Shown here one piece after another: positions 1-10,411 of a DNA stretch of 64,000 nucleotides. The stretch's first letter is position 1, and every line of letters begins with the position of its first letter. The notes under the pieces were generated by a model. That model had not been told where the DNA came from. It worked only from the letters and a program-made list of their open reading frames with translations, and searched no databases. The stretch is from Xenopus tropicalis (lineage: Eukaryota; Chordata; Amphibia; Anura; Pipidae): positions 22,956,482 to 23,020,481 of the forward strand of contig NC_030681.2 in the NCBI RefSeq assembly GCF_000004195.4, given 5' to 3'. A program made the translations under genes and the position numbers.

Positions 1-532
1 ATTCTATTTAAGGTCACTTCCAATGGGGTGTAACCAAAAGCCTGTGATTGAGCGCCATTGTTTCTCAGTTCCCAGGCTCTGCTGGATATCCAGCTGTGTT
101 ATTTTAGCAGTGAAATGTTTTCGATTTTATAGTCTGTCATCTTATCACACTTATGGTCAGGGATCCACAATATTGTGCATTACAAGGTGCCGTATTTACA
201 GAATTCACCTACCTGTATGAAATGGTGAATATAATAAATATATATATATTCATAAAATATTATGTATGCAACACAATCTAAGCCTTTTCCACAAGTTTTT
301 CATTATATTCACATCAATACATAATTCTTGGGAACATAGCTACTTGCATTAAGGCAAACTTTGGAACTGTAATCTCAGGAAAAGTTAGATAACCCCATAG
401 ATGTAAGGCTCGTGTAGACTCACCAGTAGAAACGCTGGGTTTGGGAGAGGGAGTGGATAGCACCACATAGGCAAAAGTGAGCAGGCATTTATGGATTCCA
501 ACACTGACATGTTTAATTAAAATAATATGAAC
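1..532. other. unassigned AT-rich sequence
   Basis: No coding feature or repeat is recognised here. There is a short AT-rich tract with alternating TA at about 226-260. The open frames look like chance: short, no motif, no splice-like context. Confidence 0.5.
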
Positions 533-762
533 CGCTTGCCGAAAATACCCCCCTACACCTCCTACTTGTGCCTGCACCTGAATGAATGGAATACGCTCGG
601 GTGCAGGCACATGTAGCAGAAATACACTTAAAAACGCGAGAGTTTGAAAGTCTCACGTTTTTATACGTTTTTCGGCTACATGTGCCTGCACCCTAGAGTA
701 TTCAATTCATTCGGGTGCAGCCACATGTAGGAGGCGTAGGGGGGTATTTTCGGCAAGCGTTT
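533..762. repeat. fold-back element with four alternating arms
   Basis: The outer arms begin GCTTGCCGAAAATACCCCCC (about 534-553) and end with the reverse complement (about 736-757). Inside each arm is a second inverted pair built on CTACATGTGCCTGCACC (around 572-616 and 674-730). The unit therefore appears four times in alternating orientation around a ~55-bp centre. No ORF is present. This is probably a fold-back or palindromic MITE; no family was assigned. Confidence 0.7.
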
Positions 763-955
763 TTCCGCTTGCCAAAAATATCCGCCCTACGTCTTGTCTG
801 GCTAACTATTAGCCTTACACGTTTTGTGCTACACAGAACTGAATTATAGCCTAAATACACAGTAAAAATTCACTGAATTGAAAGCAGCAACAACCAATAG
901 GAGTACATAAAAGAATAAAAAGAAAAAACTTTATGTATAAAAGAAATGTGCAAAA

Positions 956-1237
956 TAGTGATGAGCAAATGTCTCATTTTGTTGTGAAACAGTGAAAAGT
1001 TTGAGAAATGTGGATGAGTATTTTGATGTGCACAACTTTTTTTGTTTTTTTGATGCAACCACGACACTGCTGCTTTTTTTGACGCAACTGCGTCTTTTTT
1101 TATTCATCCCCAACTTTTTGGACACAACTGCAACTTTTTCCTCGCTTCACAATGAAGTCTTACGGCTGTTTCACACATAAAAACTGAAAAAAATCCAGAG
1201 CAAATCCATGCCTGGTGAAAAATTTTGCTCATCACTA
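956..1237. mobile_element. hAT-type MITE, TAGTGATGAGC family
   Basis: It starts TAGTGATGAGCAAA and ends TTTGCTCATCACTA. The 8 bases before it (948-955, GTGCAAAA) are repeated exactly after it (1238-1245), an 8-bp target duplication typical of hAT transposases. The interior is T-runs alternating with GACGCAACTGC-like modules. Non-coding. Confidence 0.85.
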
Positions 1238-1321
1238 GTGCAAAACACAAACATAATGATCCAAGTTAAAAGTCTGGTTACAATAATACAGTACATTCCC
1301 ATCATGTTACAGTAAATAACA

Positions 1322-2117
1322 ATAAAAGGAGAAGGAAAGGTAAAAACTAAGTAAGCTTTATCAGAAAGGTCTATGTAAATACAGCCATAAGCACTTACAG
1401 AAACGCTGCACTAGTTCCCAGTCCAAAGATTAGTTGTGTCTGTTTTCCTCTGCCAGAGACACGCAGCTCTTTGCTTTCTACTCTTTCCTGCTCCCCCTTC
1501 CCTCAAGAATGCTAAGATCTCACTCCCCCCCCCCTTAGGAATGTGGATCTGAGCCGATCAGCACGAAGCTGACTCATAGGGGCACATTTACTAATCCACG
1601 AATGGACCGAAAGCGTCCGAATGCGTTTTTTTCGTAATGATCGATATTTTTGCGACTTTTTCGTCGCCATTACGACTTTATCATATATTTTCCGCATTGG
1701 TTTTTCTGCCGGTTACAATTGCTCAACACTAAAAAATAGTGACGGCGACGAAAAAGTAGCGCAAAATACGATAAAATCGTGACGGCGACGGGAAAATACG
1801 AAAATAACGCGACAGCGACGAAAAAGTCGCTAAATTTTCGTTTCCAATCCGATTTTCCCATTCGGGATTCGGATTTGTGGATTAGTAAATGTGCCCCATA
1901 GTCTTACTAACTGATCATGTACACTGGTCTGGGTGTCTGTGCAGGAGTGAGGTATTATGGGAACTTTCTTTACATAGCTCAGCGTTTTTTCTTCCTGTTT
2001 GGCTTCTGATCATCTGAACAGGAGAAATATGGGGAGACTTAAGGGCGCTATTGAGAGAACTGAAGGTATGCCTGTAGCTTAATATGAACTCTTTATTAGC
2101 CTTTCCTTCTCCTTTAA
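1322..2117. mobile_element. T2/Kolobok-like MITE, copy 1, with nested MITE
   Basis: The ends are AAAGGAGAAGGAAAGG (from 1325) and its complement CCTTTCCTTCTCCTTTAA (2100-2117), matching the TTAAAGG ends of Xenopus T2/Kolobok elements. The internal sequence recurs in inverted orientation at 6818-7590 and more distantly at 43110-43613 and 63145-63797. A separate palindromic MITE sits inside at 1580-1897. Non-coding. Confidence 0.65.
1580..1897. mobile_element. palindromic MITE, GGGGCACATTTACTAATCC ends
   Basis: The left end GGGGCACATTTACTAATCC is matched by GGATTAGTAAATGTGCCCC on the right. ATA flanks both ends, compatible with a 3-bp target duplication. The interior is CG-rich for this window, with many TCGTCG/CGACGA steps. 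Related copies: inside 7000-7328, and 46744-47138. Confidence 0.7.
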
Positions 2118-2703
2118 ATATATGTGCAAATGAATAAATACATTGCACTAAAAAATCAGACCCTATATGGCTATTCCAAAAGGGCATGTTTGTGTGGGCA
2201 AGGAGATGCTTTACATCCTTCCATGTAGACTGTTCTAACACCTTTACTTCCTCCACTACTGGCAGAACATATTCTATAAAATAGTAGATCAAGTGTAACA
2301 CTAGAGAGATGATTTAGCAAAATTCAAGTTTGCGGATTTTTCAAAAAAACCAATGTGAATATTCTTTCTTTAATAAATACAGGTTCTTGGTTCTTCAGAA
2401 TATTCTTGATTGTATTGTCATTTGCAGCTTTTCACTGCTTTTTTTTCTTGAATTGTAAAAAAAATGATCCCCTTAGTCTGTTGGAGGAGACAGTATAACC
2501 TGAAACATGAGGTGCCCAAAACTCACTAAGGTTCTGGGGTTATTCTGAATGGGCCTAGCCAAAAATGACCTAATACACAATAAATATACTAAAGGGTAAA
2601 AAGAACCGCAGAAGCATGCACTGATAACTTAGTATAGAAGTCCTTATTTAATGGTTCCTTTTACAGTAAACTCCAATGTCAAAATGGTCTCCAAAATAAC
2701 GGG
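2118..2703. other. unassigned sequence
   Basis: No gene, TIR or tandem structure seen. Includes the T-rich stretch 2420-2465. Confidence 0.4.
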
Positions 2704-2750
2704 GGCGACAAAAAAGTCTAAGTGAAACGGGACAGATTCGCTCATCACTA
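2704..2750 (-). mobile_element. truncated TAGTGATGAGC-family end
   Basis: Only one terminus remains, read on the minus strand from 2750 (TAGTGATGAGCGAATCTGTC). Its last bases supply the target site of the next copy. Confidence 0.7.
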
Positions 2751-2755
2751 TACAT

Positions 2756-3038
2756 TAGTTATAAGCGAATCTGTCCCGTTTCGCTTGGCCATAAAATTAG
2801 CGAAACGGCGAAAAATTTGCGAAACGGCGAAAAATTTGTGAAACGCATTTGTCGCGCAATTTTTTTGACTAATTTTTTTGTTGCTGTGGCTATTTTGTTT
2901 GTCGCCTGCGCTTTTTTTGCCGCAACCTCGCCCAATGCAACAAGAAACAATCCGAGCGACAAATTTTTTTTTTGCAAAACAATCAGCCAATGGCGAAATG
3001 CGGAAATCCATGCCTTCAAAACAATTCGCTCATCACTT
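2756..3038. mobile_element. TAGTGATGAGC-family hAT MITE inserted at the end of another copy
   Basis: The degenerate start TAGTTATAAGCGAATC (2756) and end TTCGCTCATCACTT are flanked by CTATACAT on both sides (2748-2755 and 3039-3046). This is a perfect 8-bp duplication that overlaps the last bases of the truncated copy at 2704-2750. Confidence 0.8.
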
Positions 3039-3051
3039 CTATACATAAGAT

Positions 3052-3357
3052 CAGTGATCCCCAACCAGTGACTCTGGGGCAACATGTTGCTCCCCAACCC
3101 CTTGGATGTTGCTCTCAGTGCCCCCAAACCAGGTAGTTATTTTTGAATTCCTGACTTGGGGGCAAGTTCTGGTTGAATAAAAACAAGATTTCCTACCAAA
3201 TAAAGCCCCGTGTAAGCTGATAGAGTGCATAGAGGCTGCCTAATAGCCAATCACAGCCCTTATTTGGCTCCTCCATGAACTTTTATGGTGCTTGTGTTGC
3301 TCCCCAAGTCTTTTTATTTGACTGTGGCTCCCAAGTAAGAAAGGTTGGGGACCTCTG
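3052..3357. mobile_element. hAT MITE, CAGTGATCCCCAACC family
   Basis: A ~306-bp non-coding element beginning CAGTGATCCCCAACC and ending GGTTGGGGACCTCTG. A perfect 8-bp duplication, CATAAGAT, lies at 3044-3051 and 3358-3365. Other copies: 19657-19964, 27307-27613, 29049-29331, 44379-44669, 50365-50602 and a scrap at 63797-63832. Confidence 0.9.
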
Positions 3358-3365
3358 CATAAGAT

Positions 3366-4131
3366 TATCAAAACAATGGCATATAAGATTATCATAGCAA
3401 GTGCAAAGTGACTAAAACATTCAGCCCAAATAGTAAATCCATAAACGTCGATCCAAAGTCCTTAGAGATTCCATAAAAACAGTTCCATAAAAGAAAGGGA
3501 GAGGTCCAAATGAACCAAATCCACCGGAAACCAAATTAACAGGACATACTATGAGGACAACAAGAGAATAGGATAAAAAGCATGAGCATCCCCTAGCTTA
3601 ATATGTGGCTATGGTAAAGCACAATAGTTGTGATTTGCGAGGCAAAGAAAGTATACAGAGTACTGTACTTAAAAAGAAATCAATAAGTTGAAAGTTACAA
3701 AAATTTAAAAGAAAAAAAGAATAAGAAAAAAACAGAAGGATGACATTTAAGCAACTAAGGTTGCAGCTTTGAAAGTCACAGTTATTTTATCTTTTCCTGG
3801 AATCTCATCGCTAATTTTGCTGCTTACTGGAAACTAGATTTATTCCTGCACATTCTGCGGGGCCCTTTTCCTGCGCATTTGACATCTCCTGCTGCCTTTT
3901 ATGCACAAGTGTCTCAAAGTGGAAACATCAAAATAAACCATTCTGAGCAGGTTTCCTTTCCTAGAACTAACTTTACAGATACATATAGTGCATTAGCACA
4001 TTATAGCACCAACAATTTGAAATGCACAAAGAAAGACCATTTCTAATGCACTATCCTTGTGGACTACAATACACTGGTAAGACACATGGGCACCTTGGAG
4101 AAAATATAAAAGAGTCATAATAGAATCATAA
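3366..4131. other. unassigned sequence
   Basis: About 770 bases with no recognisable gene or repeat boundary; A-rich at 3690-3740. Confidence 0.4.
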
Positions 4132-5250
4132 TACAGGTATGGGATCCCTTATCAAGAAACCCGTTATCCAGAAAGTTCCGAATTACGGAAAGGCCATCTC
4201 CCATAGACTCCATTATAAGAAAATAATTCTAATTTTTAAAAATGATTTCTTTTTTCTCTGTAATAATAAAGCAGTACCTGTACTTGATCCCAACTAAGAT
4301 ATAATTACCCCTTATTGGGGCAGAACAGCCCTATTGGGTTTATTTAATGGTTAAATGATTCCTTTTCTCTGTAATAATAAAACAGTACCTGTACTTGATC
4401 CCAACTAAGATATAATTACCCCTTATTGGGGCAGAACAGCCCTATTGGGTTTATTTAATGGTTAAATGATTCCCTTTTCTCTGTAATAATAAAACAGTAC
4501 CTGTACTTGATCCCAACTAAGATATAATTACCCCTTATTGGGGGCAGAACAGCCCTATTGGGTTTATTTAATGGTTAAATGATTCCCTTTTCTCTGTAAT
4601 AATAAAACAGTACCTGTACTTGATCCCAACTAAGATATAATTACCCCTTATTGGGGCAGAACAGCCCTATTGGGTTTATTTAATGGTTAAATGATTCCCT
4701 TTTCTCTGTAATAATAAAACAGTACCTGTACTTGATCCCAACTAAGATATAATTACCCCTTATTGGGGGCAGAACAGCCCTATTGGGTTTATTTAATGGT
4801 TAAATGATTCCCTTTTCTCTGTAATAATAAAACAGTACCTGTACTTGATCCCAACTAAGATATAATTACCCCTTTATTGGGGGCAGAACAGCCCTATTGG
4901 GTTTATTTAATGGTTAAATGATTCCCTTTTCTCTGTAATAATAAAACAGTACCTGTACTTGATCCCAACTAAGATATAATTACCCCTTATTGGGGGCAGA
5001 ACAGTCCTATTGGGTTTATTTAATGGTTAAATGATTCCCTTTTCTCTGTAATAATAAAACAGTACCTGTACTTGATCCCAACTAAGATATAATAAATCCT
5101 TATTGGAGGCAAAACAAGCCTATTGGGTTTATTCAATATTTAAATGATTTGTAGAAGACTTAAGTTATGGAGATCCAAATTACAGAGAGATCCCTTATCC
5201 AGAAAACTCCAAGTCCCGCGCATCCTGGATAATAGGTCCCACACCCATAT
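4132..5250 (+). mobile_element. TIR element with ~113-bp tandem units, copy 1
   Basis: The left end is ACAGGTATGGGATCCCTTAT and the right end is a complementary GGTCCCACACCCATA. Between them are about eight head-to-tail units of 111-114 bp. Each unit carries AATAATAAAACAGTACC, CCCCTTATTGGGG and GGGTTTATTTAATGG. The last unit (5090-5150) is divergent. The type resembles the Xenopus MITEs with internal tandem repeats I recall as Xmix/Xstir; that name is from memory. Flanking TA suggests a TA target site. Non-coding. Confidence 0.85.
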
Positions 5251-5284
5251 TATGATAATAGTCTATAGAATCATAATCAAATAA

Positions 5285-5690
5285 TGTTGGACTGGGGCCA
5301 CTGGATAATCTGAGACCACAAGAACATCTCCAAACTATTTTTATTTCCCTCCTTAATAATCTGTTTTATTCTTCAGATCTCTTCTCTATCACCTATCCTT
5401 CCATTCATTTCTGCTCTTTGTTATAACACAAAAATGGGGAAATGTCCATAGTATAAGCCTATAAAGTCAAATGATTGGTTGAGCCCACTGGCTCCAGGCC
5501 CACTGGGAGTTTCCTTGTTATCCTGGTGGCCAAGACTGAAATCTGAAGTCTGAGTCTGTAAATGGAGGGAATTAAGTGCAGCAAATATACATTGAGTAAA
5601 CTTTATCTGCTTTGTATTCTCCACTTCCTGAATGGACTGAATTGGAAAATAACATTTCTTGAGTTTTCTCATTGGCCCTAAATGTGTGTC
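5285..5690. other. possible hAT remnant and unassigned DNA
   Basis: GTTGGACTGGGGCCAC near 5286 resembles the GGTCGGACTGGG end of a vertebrate hAT family. No matching right end was found. Confidence 0.25.
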
Positions 5691-6055
5691 TTTTAGTTTA
5701 TTTATTTTTTTTATTCATTTTTTTGAATTAGCTACTTCTTCTTCTTACTCTTCTTACCCTTTCCAGTTTTCAAATTGGGGGTCGCTGACCCCAACAGCCA
5801 AAAAGCCAATGCTCTGTGAGGCTACAGTTTTATTGTTATTGTTACTTTTTATTACTTATCTTTCTCATCAGATCCTCTTCTATTCATCTTCCAGTCTCTC
5901 ATTCAAACTGTTTCCTGGTTGTTAAGGTAATTTGGACCCTAGCAACCAGATAGATGGTGAATTTCCAAACTGAAGAGCTAGTGAACAAATATTGACATAG
6001 TAAAAAAAAAACCCACTAGAATAAAAAGACGCAGATTGTCTTTTCAATAGCCCTG
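5690..6055. repeat. interspersed repeat fragment
   Basis: GGTAATTTGGACCCTAGCAA followed by CCAGATAG (5927-5953) is a motif I recall from common Xenopus dispersed elements, preceded by a pyrimidine-rich stretch. The ends are not defined. Confidence 0.4.
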
Positions 6056-6582
6056 AGCCATCATGGTGCAGAGAGAAACCTTACCTAGCAAAACCCCTGG
6101 CCCCGTGCATTTACAGGTCCTTCAGAAGGAAATACTTGCACCTTTAGAAGAATAATAGTATAGGAGCAATACTTTACACCTATGTACAGGAATGCATATG
6201 AGTATGTTCCAACCTTACAAGGGATGAGACAGGGGATACTACATTTCTCCTGGAGAGAAACTGGCGGTACAGTATAATCCTGCATAGATAAAAAGCTCTG
6301 CTACCTGAGTATTATGTTAGCGCAGCTTCATTAAAAGCTATAGCATTATTAGTTTTATATTCAGTGTTCCAAGCTACTTATGCATGTAGCAAAGTATTAA
6401 AGGTCCTATAAATCCAAAGCCCTCTTAAACTTGTAACAGAGAAGGTTTTAAGTGCCGTGTTTACTGTGTCCAATAAGTTTAGTACAGAACTCTGCTGGTT
6501 TGTAGCAAGAGATAATAAGCTTTGTACCTAGATGTGATCATCTGTCGCCATTTTAGTTGTTCTTCTGTCATTTAGTGGGTGA
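6056..6582. other. unassigned sequence
   Basis: No coding or repeat feature could be supported. Confidence 0.4.
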
Positions 6583-6710
6583 GTAGTGATGGGCGAAAAA
6601 ATTCAGCAGGCATGGATTCGCGCATGAAATTCCGCATTTCACCATTGGTGGTTGTCTTCATAAAACGGGTGACAAAATTTGACGCGCTTCCAAAAATTTG
6701 CTCATTGCTA
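6583..6710. mobile_element. degenerate TAGTGATGAGC-family copy
   Basis: TAGTGATGGGCGAAAAAATTC at the left, with GCATGGATTCGCG and a decayed TTTGCTCATTGCTA at the right. It is read from the opposite end compared with the copy at 9205-9549. No clear target duplication. Confidence 0.6.
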
Positions 6711-6817
6711 TTAATAAATATCAAACGTCTAAGTTTTAAAATCCATTTTTCGAAGTTTTATTGCCAAAAAATTTAAATTGAACTTGAACTTGCTAATAAA
6801 GAGTTAATCTCAAGCTG

Positions 6818-7590
6818 CAGGCATACCTACAGTTCTCTCAATAGTGCCCTTAAGTCTCCCCATATTTCTCCCGTTCAGAAGATCAGAAGCCAAACAGGAA
6901 GAAAAAACGCTGAGCTGTGTAAAGAGGATTCCCATAATGCCTCGCTCCTGCACAGACACCCAGACCAAGTGAACATGCTCAGTTAGTTAGACTTTGGGTC
7001 ACATTTACTTATCCACGAATGCTCCAAGCGTTCGTTCGATCGGTCCAATTGTATTTTCCCCGACTTTTTTGTACCTTGCCTGACTTTTTCGCCGCTTGCA
7101 CGACTTTTTCGTATTTTAGTTTGAAAAAAACTGATAATTTTTGCCGCTATTTACAATCTTTCGGTACTAAAATTTCGTGACGTTCGGATTGCCAATACGC
7201 TATTATCATGACCAATATGATTTTTTTCGTAAGCATTTTTGTGATATTTGCGATCTTCAGAAATTTTCATTTCCAATCCGAATTTTTCCCATTTGGCATT
7301 CGAACTCGTGTTTTGATAAATCTGTCCATATGAGATAGCTTCCTGCTGATTGGCTCAGATCCACATTCCTAAGGGAGGGGAGTGAGTTCTTAGCATTCTT
7401 GAGGGAGGGGGAGCAGGAGAGAGTAGAAAGCAGAGAGCTGCGTGTCTCTGGCAGAGGACAGAGACAGAGACAACAAATCTTTTGACAGAGAAGTCAGTGC
7501 AGCATTGCTGTGAGTGCTTATGGCTGTATTTACATAGACCTTTCTGATAAAGCTTACTTAGTTTTTACCTTTCCTTCTCCTTTAAAGTGA
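6818..7590. mobile_element. T2/Kolobok-like MITE, copy 2 (inverted relative to copy 1)
   Basis: The sequence from GGCATACCTACAGTTCTCTC through CTTTCCTTCTCCTTTAA is the reverse complement of 1322-2080. It includes the nested palindromic MITE (here about 7000-7328, decayed) and the purine-rich GAGGGAGGGGGAGCAGGAGA block near 7401. The left terminus is not intact. Confidence 0.65.
7000..7328. mobile_element. nested palindromic MITE, decayed copy
   Basis: CACATTTACTTATCCACGAA at the left and a decayed TTGATAAATCTGTCC at the right correspond to the element at 1580-1897. It lies in the matching part of the surrounding T2-like element. Confidence 0.55.
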
Positions 7591-8296
7591 GCTTGTATGG
7601 AAGGATTATCAAAGCTGTATATTATGCTTACAGTACATGGGGTTGGTTTACATTAACCAGACATGTGTAAATATATATAAATGTGTGTGTGCGCACAGCG
7701 TTCCCATTCAGTATAATTGCATATATACGTGTGTGTGGGAGCAGACGTATGCATTGCATCAGTTCTCAATAAGCACCGACTGCAGAACAATGTTTCTGAA
7801 GACTGGACGCTCATGTTCTTTTGAGATTCAGTGGAAAATGAATGTGCAAAGATAATAAATACTAGTCATTCCCTGAGCATTTATTCCCTTTCAATGATTA
7901 TGTTCCTTCCCCAGAACAAAGAAAAAGAAGTGACTGATATATTTAGTCGTGAAAACACACAAAGATGTAGCCCTACGTGCTTATAATTTATATAGCATTT
8001 TCGGTTGCTATTCAGATCATTATGGATTCTACATAAACACACAGAGTAAATCAGTGATGCTTTTATAAATGACATTAGGGAACCTGAACTGACTGAGGAG
8101 CTGACATTTCTATCTAACAGCATTGCTTTAAAGTTTTTTTTTTCAAATCAGCCCTAAATATAAAAGCAGCAGTAGCCTGTGCAGTTCATGTGAGGCTGGT
8201 TAGCAATCTGTTTTAGGAACTTCACAACTCCAGGGACAAAATCATCCAGAAACATAACCTTTTTTCAATGTCCCCGGCTGGCTTTTCTACGCACAA
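7591..8296. other. unassigned sequence
   Basis: Contains a short TG/CG alternating stretch at 7680-7735. No gene seen. Confidence 0.4.
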
Positions 8297-8304
8297 TTAA
8301 TGGC

Positions 8305-8846
8305 TAGAGATGTAGCGAACTGTTCGCCGGCGAACTAATTCGCGCGAACATCGGGTGTTCGCGTTCGCGAAAATTCGCGAACTTTTGCCGATGTTCGCCA
8401 CTTTGGGTTCGCCGCGTTTTTTTTTGGCGCCGCGTTTTTTCACCTTGGTTTTCCTGCCGCGTTTTTCCGCCGCGTTTTATCGCCTATGCATATACATAGG
8501 AATAGCTTGCGTTTTTTTTTTTGGCGTTATTTTTTTGCGGTTTTTTTTTTTTGCGTTATTTTTTTGCGTTTTTTTTTTTGGCGCTTTTTTTGGCGTTTTT
8601 TTTAAAAGTATTTTTCTGAGAAGTTTTTGCCCTTGATCCCCCTCCTGCATGCCACTGTCCAGGTCGTGGCACCCTTTAAACAACTTTAAAATCATTTTTC
8701 TGGCCAGAAATGGCTTTTCTAGGTTTTAAAGTTCGCCTTCCCATTGAAGTCTATGGGGTTCGCAAAGTTCGGGAATATTCGCGAGTTTTGGCGAAAGTCC
8801 GCGAACGGGTTCGCGAACATTTTTGCGCGGGTTCGCTACATCCCTA
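8305..8846. mobile_element. hAT MITE, TAGNGATGTAGCGAAC ends
   Basis: A 542-bp element with ends TAGAGATGTAGCGAAC and GTTCGCTACATCCCTA. The 8-bp duplication TTAATGGC is perfect (8297-8304 and 8847-8854). Both ends are dense in TTCGCGAA-like CpG palindromes. The centre has runs of T with GCG, and a high-CpG content unlike the flanks. Non-coding. Confidence 0.9.
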
Positions 8847-8854
8847 TTAATGGC

Positions 8855-9196
8855 GCCTGTGCCGCTTTCTGTAGTTTATTGACAGTAGATAGCTAGTTTG
8901 GCTAAAATCGCACCATTCATAGTTGTGGTGGTTGGGATGTCTCTACTCACATTGACTTGGGTTTTATTAGAAACTCAGAAAGGACTGCATGGCCTATTGC
9001 AGAAAAAACACAGCAAAAAATCCCTATGAGTGTTTTTGTACTAGTTCTACTATACTTAAATAGACTTTACTTGGCCTTACAGTTCTCCCCCAACCACTTT
9101 TCTTTTGCAGAGGAAAAGCCCAAACCCTTTGAGAATTTGGAGAACCTACAAACATTCTCCTTTAGTGGTGGTTTCATGGCTTTAAAATGTTTACTG
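8855..9196. other. unassigned sequence
   Basis: No repeat ends or gene-like features. Confidence 0.4.
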
Positions 9197-9204
9197 GTCT
9201 TAGC

Positions 9205-9549
9205 TAGTGATGAGCGAATCTGTCCCATTTCGCTTCATCATAAAATGAGCAAAACAGGAAGAAGATTTGCGAAACGGCGAAAAATCCGCAAAACAATTTT
9301 TTGTTTGTCGCCCGCATCTTTTTGGGTCACCTGCGCTTTTTTGTTTGTCGCCTGCACTTTTTTTTTGTCGCCCGCACCCTTTTTTTGACGTGACACGTCC
9401 AATTTTGACACTATCGCGCCCAATTTGACCCGCAACAACAAATTTTTCCACACCAAATTTTCACAGGAGTTTCACAAAACAATTTGCCAAGGCAAAATGC
9501 GGAAATTCGCTGCGAATCCATGCCTGGCGAAAAAATTCGCTCATCACTA
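9205..9549. mobile_element. TAGTGATGAGC-family hAT MITE
   Basis: Ends TAGTGATGAGCGAATC and TTCGCTCATCACTA. Perfect duplication GTCTTAGC at 9197-9204 and 9550-9557. The interior repeats GTCGCCYGC/TTTTTTT modules. One of the best-preserved copies here. Confidence 0.9.
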
Positions 9550-9557
9550 GTCTTAGC

Positions 9558-9859
9558 AGCACACATACACTTTGTTCAAACTGAACTCTCCCATCTGCCC
9601 ACATTGCCCAACACCTTACTATGCCCCACTTCCACCTACAGCAGTGTATATTTATAGACTCATGTCTGCTCCACCCAACCCCTTTTAGTGACGTCAGAGA
9701 TTTCAGGCATTGGCCTATACATTAAATTGTGACCAAAATTGCCGTTGAAAAATTAACCTTATTGTGTTTACTTTGAAGTAGGTGTGGCTCAGTAATCATC
9801 AACTTGTTACTAAAAACCCCTTGTTTTTGAAAATGTAATGTGTTTTCTAAGACTTAATT
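9558..9859. other. unassigned sequence
   Basis: Nothing recognised. Confidence 0.4.
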
Positions 9860-10411
9860 ACAGGTATGTGATCCCTTATCAGGAAACCCATTATCCAGAA
9901 AGCTCCGAATTACGGAAAGCCCGTCTCCCATAGACTCCATTTTAATCAAATAATTCAAGTAAAACTGATTTCCATTTTCTCTGTAGTAATAAAACAGTAC
10001 CTGTACTTGATCCCAACTAAGATATAATTACCCCTTATTGGGGCAGAACAGTCCTATTGGGTTTATTTAATGGTTAAATGATTCTCTTTTCTCTGTAATA
10101 ATAAAACAGTACCTGTACTTGATCCCAACTAAGATATAATTACCCCTTATTGGGGGCAGAACAGCCCTATTGGGTTTATTTCATGGTTAAATGATTCCCT
10201 TTTCTCTGTAATAATAAAACAGTACCTGTAATTGATCCCAACTAAGATATAAATAATCCTTATTGGATGCAAAACCATCCTATTGGGTTTAATTAATGTT
10301 TTATTGATTTTTTATTAGACTTAAGGTATGGAGATCCAAATTACGGAAAAACCCATTATCCGGAATACCCTTGGTCCCGAGCATCCTGGATAACGGGTCC
10401 TATACCTGTAC
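9860..10411 (+). mobile_element. tandem-repeat TIR element, copy 2 (3 units)
   Basis: ACAGGTATGTGATCCCTTAT to GGGTCCTATACCTGTA. It contains two good ~113-bp units and the characteristic divergent last unit (TATTGGATGCAAAACC, 10261-10276). Confidence 0.85.

Noticed and set aside
4240..5100. Regular repeats suggesting a CRISPR array
   Set aside because: Units are contiguous 111-114 bp tandem copies without unique spacers, in a vertebrate-type MITE.
8355..8636. 93-codon open frame rich in Phe
   Set aside because: It is produced by T-runs and GCG modules inside a hAT MITE.
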